Positions 1 through 3,830 of a stretch of DNA of 5,941 nt are shown here, piece after piece (the first letter of the stretch is position 1; every line of letters begins with the position of its first letter). The DNA is taken from assembly GCA_019162915.1 (NCBI GenBank), contig JAFLKZ010000076.1, positions 1 through 5,941 of the forward strand. The letters are read 5' to 3'. Source of the stretch: Campylobacteraceae bacterium (GTDB taxonomy: Bacteria; Campylobacterota; Campylobacteria; Campylobacterales; Sulfurospirillaceae). A program made the position numbers and the translations under genes. Below the pieces are notes generated by a model that did no database searches, was not told the origin of the DNA, and saw only the letters and a program-made list of their open reading frames with translations.

Positions 1-731
1 CCACTTTCTTTAATAAAATTTTGCGACATTTGGTGAAGGGACTGCGTTCCTATTTTGATGAGTGCTACGAGGCTTAGACGATTAAAAGGGATGGTTATGT
101 GCTCATTTAAGAGCGAAAGTAATTTTGTATTAAACACCTTTTCTTTGACGCCATTGAGTATGATTTCTTCTTGTCCTAGTCGTTCCATTAAAAAAGTATG
201 TGCTTGTAAAGGGTCATTTTTGAAAAGTTCACGTAAATCTTGACGCTGAAGGATAGAACTTAAACGCGTGGTAGTCATGATAACGATAACATGCGAAAAA
301 TCAACTATACTTTTTTCGGAGTCAGAAAAGAGCGTATATAAGGAGAGTTGCACCTGCGTATCCGCTTTATCAATATCTTCAAATAACAAAATCGAGTTAG
401 GATGTTTTTTAACAAAAGTGATAACATCAGTTTCAATACTGCTTGCCGAGAGTTGCTCCATAGCAAAGCTATCATTGTATTGATCCATATGAAATGTTTT
501 GAGTTGTTCGATACTAGAATCATTATGTGCCAATAATTCACTCAGATAATGCTTTCCACAATTAGGCGGACCAATAAAGGTAAAAAGTGCCCTCACTTTA
601 GATTTTAATAAATTCATTTGAACCAGTGCTTTGGTTAACGTCTCAATCGCAAAGTTCTGGTCAAAACACTGCTCTTTGAGCGCCTTTTCAAGTCCATAAC
701 TAAGCTCACTATAATTATCTTTACGTTTCAT
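1..731 (-). CDS. Orphan AAA+ ATPase, Clp/Hsp100 D2-like (3' end outside window)
   Basis: The minus frame is open from the ATG at 731-729 to the window edge, giving 243 residues without a stop. The start has a good ribosome binding site: AGGAG (complement of 738-742), six bases upstream. The N-terminal helices (about 13-40), with a DQNFAIETLTKAL stretch, resemble the VGQDEAI segment that opens the second ATPase domain of ClpA/ClpB. A P-loop GPPNCGKH lies at 54-61 and a Walker B ILLFEDID at 114-121. A strand VIVIMTTT at 148-155 sits where Clp proteins have sensor 1. The last P-loop position is His where Ser/Thr is normal, and the sensor-1 Asn is replaced by Thr, so ATP hydrolysis may be weakened. 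There is no Clp N-domain or first ATPase domain, so this is not ClpA or ClpB. It could be a remodelling or adaptor AAA+ protein; its substrate is unknown. It is divergent from the neighbouring TA operon. Confidence 0.82.
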   Translation of the reverse strand, partial: MKRKDNYSELSYGLEKALKEQCFDQNFAIETLTKALVQMNLLKSKVRALFTFIGPPNCGKHYLSELLAHNDSSIEQLKTFHMDQYNDSFAMEQLSASSIETDVITFVKKHPNSILLFEDIDKADTQVQLSLYTLFSDSEKSIVDFSHVIVIMTTTRLSSILQRQDLRELFKNDPLQAHTFLMERLGQEEIILNGVKEKVFNTKLLSLLNEHITIPFNRLSLVALIKIGTQSLHQMSQNFIKES

Positions 732-783
732 GAGAGGCTCCTGCTTCTATCAATTAAAAATTGCTTCTGCGGTTACTTCTTAA

Positions 784-792
784 ATTATGCCA
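784..792 (-). promoter_or_regulatory. Possible extended -10 promoter of the AAA+ gene
   Basis: On the minus strand the sequence reads TGGCATAAT, an extended -10 (TGn plus a one-mismatch TATAAT), about 50 bases upstream of the AAA+ start codon. No convincing -35 hexamer lies 17 bases further up. The rest of the gap toward the gene holds a small inverted repeat, CAATT-AAA-AATTG at 751-763, flanked by two copies of TGCTTCT (742-748 and 762-768), of unknown meaning. Confidence 0.3.
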
Positions 793-835
793 TGATTTGT
801 TTGATAAACTAGCATTATCATCAATGGGAGAAAAT

Positions 836-849
836 CTTTACATGTAAAG
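836..849. repeat. 14-bp perfect palindrome CTTTACATGTAAAG, copy 1
   Basis: This is a perfect 14-base palindrome, 17 bases upstream of the -35 box of the TA operon. The identical 14 bases recur at 3375-3388. It could be a protein-binding site for a dimeric regulator or a dispersed genomic repeat. The sequence alone cannot decide. Its spacing from the promoter would also suit an upstream regulator site. Confidence 0.75.
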
Positions 850-863
850 CAGGGTATAAAACA

Positions 864-879
864 AACTTGACAACTTGAC
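864..879. repeat. Tandem repeat of AACTTGAC over the -35 region
   Basis: Two exact, abutting copies of the octamer AACTTGAC (864-871 and 872-879) cover the -35 box and the first part of the spacer of the TA promoter. Antitoxins of the Phd/YefM family repress their own operon by binding near the promoter, so this is a candidate operator. That role is inferred, not shown. Confidence 0.55.
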
Positions 880-895
880 ATGTTAGTAATATAAT
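867..895 (+). promoter_or_regulatory. Consensus sigma-70 promoter of the Phd/PIN operon
   Basis: TTGACA at 867-872 and TATAAT at 890-895 are both perfect consensus hexamers with the optimal 17-base spacer. Transcription should start near 902, giving a leader of about 20 bases before the ATG at 921. A second TTGACA (875-880) is only nine bases from the -10 and cannot serve with it. An in-frame ATG at 894 falls inside the -10 box and so should not be on the message, which fixes the antitoxin start at 921. Confidence 0.88.
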
Positions 896-910
896 GAGCC
901 AAAGCATACA

Positions 911-915
911 AGGAG
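911..915 (+). promoter_or_regulatory. Ribosome binding site deciding the antitoxin start
   Basis: AGGAG lies five bases upstream of the ATG at 921. With the promoter just before it, this favours 921 over the in-frame ATG at 894. Confidence 0.8.
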
Positions 916-920
916 TAACT

Positions 921-1160
921 ATGCAATCCATACAAGTTGGACAATTAAAACATGAACTTTCAAGTGTCTTAGAAATGGTCAAAAGTGGTCAAGAATTTGT
1001 CGTTGAATTTGGTCGAAAGCATCAGCCAGTGGCTGTGATATTGCCTTATAGTCACTATAAAAATGATAAGCAAAGAGAGTTTGGCATCCTTCAAAACAAA
1101 GGTACATTTGAGATAAAAAAAGATTTTGAGATAAGTGATGAAGAGTTGGTTGGATTATGA
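921..1160 (+). CDS. Phd/YefM-type antitoxin
   Basis: A 79-residue protein beginning MQSIQVGQLKHELSSVLEMV. The pattern of a short first strand, a helix carrying the L-x(4)-L-x(3)-V repeat, a glycine turn (KSGQEF) and a strand ending in QPVAVILP (about 39-46) is the N-terminal DNA-binding fold of the Phd/YefM antitoxin family. The acidic, probably disordered C-terminus (about 57-79, ending DFEISDEELVGL) is where such antitoxins wrap and block their toxin. The stop overlaps the PIN toxin start by four bases, so the two are translated together. The family normally represses its own promoter with the toxin as co-repressor, and the tandem AACTTGAC repeat at the -35 is a candidate site. Role is by family and context; operator binding is inference. 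Confidence 0.88.
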   Translation: MQSIQVGQLKHELSSVLEMVKSGQEFVVEFGRKHQPVAVILPYSHYKNDKQREFGILQNKGTFEIKKDFEISDEELVGL

Positions 1161-1549
1161 GATATCTCATCGATACCCATATCTTTTTATGGTTACTTTT
1201 TGAACCCACTAAAATACCATCACACAAGCTTGATATTCTCAAAGATGGCTTAAATGAAGTGTGCATGAGTTCGATGAGTTTTTGGGAAATATCTCTAAAA
1301 TTTTCACTGGGTAAATTATCGCTTCAAGGTGCAACCCCTGATGAACTTCCCGCTCTTGCCATTCAAATGGGCATAAAAATCATCGATGCAACGGCAGATG
1401 AGCTCTCTTCCATCCATAAACTGCCTAATCTCCACAAAGACCCATTTGATAGACTCATCATCCACCAAGCGATATGCGGTAAAATGATATTAGTCAGTGA
1501 AGATGGAAAATTTGCAGTTTACAAAGAGTATGGACTTAGATTAATATGA
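1157..1549 (+). CDS. vapC: PIN-domain ribonuclease toxin (VapC-type)
   Basis: A 130-residue single-domain PIN protein starting MRYLIDTHIFLWLL. The four expected metal-binding acidic residues are visible: D6 in the LIDTH strand, E44 in SFWEIS, D95/D98 in KDPFDR, and D116 in the LVSEDGKF strand. The LIDTHxFLW opening and DPFDRLI motif match the PIN subgroup usually paired with Phd/YefM antitoxins, rather than with AbrB-type VapB. Family toxins cut RNA, often tRNA or rRNA, when the antitoxin is degraded; the target here is unknown. The length is normal and the active site looks intact. It starts inside the antitoxin stop (ATGA), and its own stop overlaps the next gene in the same way. With no strong ribosome binding site of its own, translation probably depends on coupling. 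Confidence 0.92.
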   Translation: MRYLIDTHIFLWLLFEPTKIPSHKLDILKDGLNEVCMSSMSFWEISLKFSLGKLSLQGATPDELPALAIQMGIKIIDATADELSSIHKLPNLHKDPFDRLIIHQAICGKMILVSEDGKFAVYKEYGLRLI

Positions 1550-2028
1550 AAAAAATTGAGATAAAAAAAGCCAATTGGAAAAGTGATGAACTTTTTTTAG
1601 GAAAACCCTCCAACATTACTACACTGGTCATCCAACAAGGCAAAATCATTCTTGACCCAAGTGATGAGAATTTTTTGAGTACCCTTATAAAAGAGTATGT
1701 GAAAAATCATGGAAAGAAAAAAACAATAACCTTAAAGTTATCGTTAGTGGAAGCCTTTTATTTCGGTAAAAATGCCAATGCCTATATGTTAAACCATATC
1801 TACAAAGCGTTTTTCGGCTCAAAAATAAAAAAGCCATTTAATTCCATTTTGCACGATAAAGAAGAAAAAGAATATATCAATATTGGGCTGTTTAACGCTT
1901 CTTCAAAACAAGTCTCCTATCTTGTAGATATACTCAATGAAATGAAAATAAGCCTTAAAAAACTAAGCAAAAACGTGGAATTAGCTTTGAAGAAGCGCAA
2001 ACTTTGTGGCATGATGAAAATATGCTAG
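1546..2028 (+). CDS. Unrecognised protein coupled to the PIN toxin
   Basis: I do not recognise this 160-residue protein. Its ATG overlaps the stop of the PIN toxin (ATGA), and no separate ribosome binding site is evident, so it is probably translated by coupling as the third gene of the operon. It is lysine-rich and basic, with no signal peptide or membrane segment. It appears to alternate strands and helices: a hydrophobic strand (TTLVIQQGKIIL, 25-36), a helix (about 43-54), a strand (ITLKLSL, 61-67) and helices to about 90. A further IGLFNASSKQVSYLVDILNE region (113-132) looks like a strand plus helix. From about residue 144 the reading frame runs out of register through BrnT codons, so the last ~18 residues (ELALKKRKLCGMMKIC end) look like a shadow rather than native sequence. 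The native C-terminus was probably lost or replaced. A regulator, a toxin modulator or an unrelated passenger are all possible. Confidence 0.68.
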   Translation: MKKIEIKKANWKSDELFLGKPSNITTLVIQQGKIILDPSDENFLSTLIKEYVKNHGKKKTITLKLSLVEAFYFGKNANAYMLNHIYKAFFGSKIKKPFNSILHDKEEKEYINIGLFNASSKQVSYLVDILNEMKISLKKLSKNVELALKKRKLCGMMKIC

Positions 2029-2198
2029 AGGTTCCATTGGATTTTACAGATGAAAAACGGTTTTTATGTATAGGAATGATTGCGGATAAACACTGCTCCG
2101 CAATCATCACTTATAGACAAGCATATATTCGTATTATTTCCGTGCGTCGGGCACGAAAAGAGGAGATTTTTCATTATGAAAACAGCGAAAGAATTTGA
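1959..2198 (+). pseudogene. brnT: BrnT-type toxin, N-terminally truncated or frameshifted
   Basis: In this frame the sequence reads KRGISFEEAQTLWHDENM, then LDFTDEKRFLCIGMI and later YIRIISVRRARKEEIFHYE. These are the characteristic BrnT blocks: ISFEEA near the N-terminus, the D(E)xRF strand, and the RIISxRxA-K-E C-terminal signature with the closing Tyr. BrnT is a RelE-fold ribonuclease of about 90 residues. Here a stop (TAA 1956-1958) precedes the block and no ATG occurs upstream of ISFEEA, so the usual first strand (typically M-x-FEWD-x-x-K) is missing. A TTG at 2004 would give only 64 residues and lacks a ribosome binding site. The preceding gene overlaps it in the +1-related frame, and a -1 shift in the A6 run at 1957-1962 would join the two. 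The 3' end overlaps brnA by 23 bases, as brnTA pairs often do. Most likely a decayed toxin; a programmed frameshift is the less likely alternative. Confidence 0.82.
2076..2107. repeat. 10-bp inverted repeat inside the brnT remnant
   Basis: ATGATTGCGG (2076-2085) and CCGCAATCAT (2098-2107) are exact reverse complements around a 12-base loop. It lies wholly inside BrnT codons (MIADKHCSAIIT) and is not followed by a T-run, so it is not a classical terminator. It would form a stable hairpin in the message; whether that is functional or chance is unknown. Confidence 0.5.
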
Positions 2199-2403
2199 TG
2201 AAGCCTTTGACAACGGCGAAGATATTTCTGCTTATGTCGATTACAGTAAAGCAAAACGCCCAAATTTGGAACAAAAACGTGTCAATCTTGACTTGCCTAT
2301 ATGGATGATAGAACGCCTTGACCAAGAGGCGAAGCGTCTAGGAGTTGCAAGACAGGCTATTATGAAAATGTTTTTGGCACAACATCTTGAAAAAGTAGGG
2401 TAA
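2176..2403 (+). CDS. brnA: BrnA-type antitoxin (ribbon-helix-helix)
   Basis: A 75-residue protein starting MKTAKEFDEAFDNGEDISAY. The start is set by GAGGAG at 2160-2165, ten bases upstream of the ATG at 2176; the longer frame upstream is brnT in another register. The N-terminal half is acidic and Tyr/Asp-rich and should bind the toxin. Residues about 34-72 (KRVNLDLP, then helix WMIERLDQEAKRLG and helix RQAIMKMFLAQHLEKV) form a strand-helix-helix of the MetJ/Arc/CopG class, as in BrnA antitoxins that dimerise and repress their own operon. It overlaps brnT by 23 bases and is intact, whereas its partner is damaged, so it may now be a free-standing antitoxin or repressor. A GC-rich hairpin, CGTGC-GTCGG-GCACG (2141-2155), sits five bases before the ribosome binding site and could affect its translation. 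Confidence 0.86.
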   Translation: MKTAKEFDEAFDNGEDISAYVDYSKAKRPNLEQKRVNLDLPIWMIERLDQEAKRLGVARQAIMKMFLAQHLEKVG

Positions 2404-2437
2404 AAGTTTAAAGTCATGTTCTGACTCCTAATTTTCT
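2403..2437. repeat. Degenerate repeat after brnA (copy A)
   Basis: This 35-base stretch just after the brnA stop starts AAAGTT, has core GTTCTGACTCCTA (2418-2430) and ends TTTCT. It matches a stretch just after the hepT stop at 3305-3340, with core GCTCCGACCCCTA. The 13-base cores share 10 positions and differ only by T/C transitions. The core resembles GGGGTCAGA-type motifs scattered in many bacterial intergenic regions, but that link is from memory. Confidence 0.45.
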
Positions 2438-2527
2438 AAAAGTAGCCGTTCCCCTTTACTGCCTTTACTTAACTCCTTTTTACTCTTTTAGCTTCGACTT
2501 CTCCCTCGGTGTAGCCTTTGAAAAATG

Positions 2528-2536
2528 TGCTATAAT
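2528..2536 (+). promoter_or_regulatory. Extended -10 promoter of mntA-hepT
   Basis: TGCTATAAT is a perfect TATAAT (2531-2536) preceded by the extended -10 TGn. The -35 region 17 bases upstream (GGTGTA, 2508-2513) is poor, which the extended -10 can compensate. Transcription would start near 2543, about 20 bases before the mntA ATG. The spacer before it (2438-2520) holds two CCTTTACT repeats (2453-2460 and 2462-2469) and pyrimidine-rich sequence, but no gene. Confidence 0.75.
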
Positions 2537-2552
2537 ATTCTCTATTTCACAA

Positions 2553-2560
2553 GGGAGGTG
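2553..2560 (+). promoter_or_regulatory. Strong ribosome binding site of mntA
   Basis: GGGAGGTG contains GGAGGTG, nearly full complementarity to the 16S rRNA tail, with the GGAGG core five bases before the ATG at 2564. This selects 2564 over the in-frame ATG at 2525, which lies upstream of the -10 box. Confidence 0.85.
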
Positions 2561-2563
2561 GCT

Positions 2564-2851
2564 ATGACAAAAGAAGATATTTTGAGTTTTTTACGAGAGC
2601 ACAAAGATGAACTTCACGAAAAATATGCCGTCACCAAAATAGGTTTATTTGGGAGTTATGCCAAAGATATGGCAGATGAACAAAGTGATATTGATTTAGC
2701 TATTACAACAAGTAAAAAAGATTTCTTTCTACGCGATGATTTAAGAGAGCACCTTCAAAACCATTTTAAAGTGCCTGTTGACATAGGGTATTTTGACAGT
2801 TTTAGAGAGTTTTATAAACAAAAAATTGCCCAAGAGATTCTTTATGCGTAG
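2564..2851 (+). CDS. mntA: MntA minimal nucleotidyltransferase antitoxin
   Basis: A 95-residue MNT-domain protein starting MTKEDILSFLREHKDELHEK. The nucleotidyltransferase signature is complete: IGLFGSYAKD (27-36, with G30 and S31), the metal-binding pair SDIDLAI (D42 and D44), and the third acidic residue in VPVDIGYF (D73). Family members paired with HEPN toxins transfer AMP from ATP onto a tyrosine of the toxin and so switch it off; this chemistry is known from characterised MntA/HepT pairs and is inferred here. The length is typical. It has its own extended -10 promoter and a very strong ribosome binding site, which fits the need for antitoxin excess. The stop overlaps the hepT start by eight bases (ATGCGTAG), coupling the two genes. 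Confidence 0.92.
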   Translation: MTKEDILSFLREHKDELHEKYAVTKIGLFGSYAKDMADEQSDIDLAITTSKKDFFLRDDLREHLQNHFKVPVDIGYFDSFREFYKQKIAQEILYA

Positions 2852-3302
2852 TAAAAATGCAAGGGATGTTGAACTGTTTATCATCGATATATTCATCTCT
2901 ATTTATAAAATAAAATCATATACGGCTATGTTTAGAGATGGGCACCAGTTACAGGGAAATTCGCTTCATTGGGATGCCACCATGAGAGCTTTTGAAATTA
3001 TTGGCGAATCACTCAACTATCTTTTAGAAAACGAAAGCTTTGAGAGATTAGCTCCTTCATACTTCCGAAAAATTGTTAATTTTAGAAATGTGATTGCTCA
3101 TGGATATTTTGGTATTGATGCTGATGAAGTATGGGACATTGTAACACATAAACTTGATAATTTAAACGAAGACCTTCTCTCCATGGTATCTAGCCAATTT
3201 AATATACAAGACGCACTCCTATTTACCATTCAAGAGTATACTGAGCGTGATGACAAAAATAGTGTTGAATACTTACAGAAACTATTTACTCAAGGGTTAT
3301 GA
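2844..3302 (+). CDS. hepT: HepT HEPN-domain ribonuclease toxin
   Basis: A 152-residue HEPN (DUF86-type) protein from the ATG at 2844, with a weak AAGAGA ribosome binding site at 2832-2837; an upstream in-frame TTG at 2793 lies deep in mntA and is unlikely. Helices at about 5-28 and 43-63 (ATMRAFEIIGESLNYLL) precede the catalytic RNVIAHGY motif at 81-88 (R81, H86, Y88). This is the R-x4-H-x-Y pattern of HEPN RNases, whose tyrosine is the residue AMPylated by MntA in studied pairs. The DADEVWDIVTHKLDNL helix (92-107) is the usual last helix. About 35 more residues (118-152, SSQFNIQDALLF to the end) exceed the common DUF86 length and may be a lineage-specific tail. The active site looks intact, so this is probably a working RNase toxin held by MntA; its RNA target is unknown. 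Confidence 0.92.
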   Translation: MRSKNARDVELFIIDIFISIYKIKSYTAMFRDGHQLQGNSLHWDATMRAFEIIGESLNYLLENESFERLAPSYFRKIVNFRNVIAHGYFGIDADEVWDIVTHKLDNLNEDLLSMVSSQFNIQDALLFTIQEYTERDDKNSVEYLQKLFTQGL

Positions 3303-3304
3303 AA

Positions 3305-3340
3305 AAAGTTAAAAATAAAGCTCCGACCCCTATTATTTCT
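3305..3340. repeat. Degenerate repeat after hepT (copy B)
   Basis: This is the counterpart of the stretch at 2403-2437: AAAGTT, then core GCTCCGACCCCTA (3320-3332), ending TTTCT. Both copies begin within a few bases of the stop codon of the last gene of a TA pair. A further partial echo, TTCGACCC, follows at 3343-3350 with a T6 run. Confidence 0.45.
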
Positions 3341-3361
3341 TATTCGACCCTTTTTTGTGTG

Positions 3362-3377
3362 AAGACAAAAATGTCTT
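3362..3377. terminator. Small hairpin between convergent genes
   Basis: AAGACA (3362-3367) pairs with TGTCTT (3372-3377) around an A4 loop, in the 87-base gap between the convergent hepT and the nuclease-like gene. A T6 run lies just before it on the plus strand rather than after, so it is not a classical intrinsic terminator for either gene. It shares bases 3374-3377 with the neighbouring palindrome, so only one of the two hairpins can form at a time. Confidence 0.25.
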
Positions 3378-3389
3378 TACATGTAAAGA
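3374..3389. repeat. 16-bp palindrome containing CTTTACATGTAAAG, copy 2
   Basis: TCTTTACATGTAAAGA is a perfect 16-base palindrome abutting the stop codon of the nuclease-like gene (TTA at 3390-3392 on the plus strand). Its inner 14 bases are identical to 836-849. The two copies lie 2.5 kb apart and bracket the whole TA cluster. Confidence 0.75.
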
Positions 3390-3830
3390 TTATTCACGGC
3401 TAAACCACTCTATATCAGAGCCATCAAAAGCGATAAAAGCGCCAAATTTATAAAAGTATGGTGGATTTTTAATAAATTGTTTTAATTTCAAAATATCATT
3501 TCTTTTTTGTTTTTCTGTTGGTGTTTTTTTAATCTCGATAACTAAAAGATTATTGTTTTCTGTTGTAGTATCGTTGTTGTGTCCTCTTCTGTGAATGATG
3601 ATATCGGGCATTACCCCGTATTTATCTGTAGATATTAGTCGCTTTTGGTCATCCATGTTGCGATTGTATTCAGCATCGACATGCCAACCATCAATCCTTT
3701 TGCCGATATAACATGCTAATTTATGTGAAATAGAACGCTCATTGACATTATGGTCTAAAAGGTATTTATCTTTAGCTTTTAACTCATTTATAGCTTCTGA
3801 AACGATTATTTTTAAATTCTCTAAAGTCAT
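3390..3830 (-). CDS. Small PD-(D/E)XK nuclease-like protein coupled to hsdMS
   Basis: A 146-residue protein from the ATG at 3830-3828, which overlaps the hsdMS stop as ATGA; a TTG 12 bases upstream is a weaker choice. The layout is that of a compact PD-(D/E)XK fold. An N-terminal helix carries E32 in NERSISHKLACYI (30-42), followed by a VDAEYNR strand (51-57). PDIIIHRRG (75-83) has the motif D76, and LLVIEIKK (95-102) has E99-x-K101. A last helix and strand (KYKFG-like, 127-136) close the fold. Such short proteins are widespread and usually annotated hypothetical. The tight coupling suggests a role with the modification enzyme, perhaps as a nuclease. It lacks any helicase or translocase domain, so it is not HsdR. 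DNA cleavage is inferred from the motif only; a regulatory or degenerate nuclease fold remains possible. Confidence 0.82.
   Translation of the reverse strand: MTLENLKIIVSEAINELKAKDKYLLDHNVNERSISHKLACYIGKRIDGWHVDAEYNRNMDDQKRLISTDKYGVMPDIIIHRRGHNNDTTTENNNLLVIEIKKTPTEKQKRNDILKLKQFIKNPPYFYKFGAFIAFDGSDIEWFSRE

Noticed and set aside
55..541. Plus- and minus-strand small open frames within the AAA+ gene
   Set aside because: They lie in other frames of a continuous 243-residue frame with Walker motifs.
894..920. In-frame upstream ATG adding nine residues to the Phd-type antitoxin
   Set aside because: The ATG lies inside the TATAAT box, so it should be upstream of the transcript start; AGGAG at 911-915 points to 921.
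979..1266. Minus-strand open frame under the antitoxin and PIN toxin
   Set aside because: Shadow of two genes with clear domains; no ribosome binding site or recognisable motif.
2134..2325. Minus-strand open frame across brnT/brnA
   Set aside because: Shadow of brnA and the brnT end; no independent support.
2453..2469. CCTTTACT repeated twice, considered as the start of a CRISPR or iteron array
   Set aside because: Only two short copies one base apart, with no spacer structure; probably pyrimidine-rich low-complexity sequence.
2525..2563. In-frame upstream ATG adding 13 residues to MntA
   Set aside because: It lies before the -10 box at 2531-2536 and has no ribosome binding site, whereas 2564 has GGGAGGTG.
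2793..2843. TTG start for HepT
   Set aside because: It would overlap mntA by nearly 60 bases; the ATG at 2844 gives the expected coupled start and normal HEPN N-terminus.
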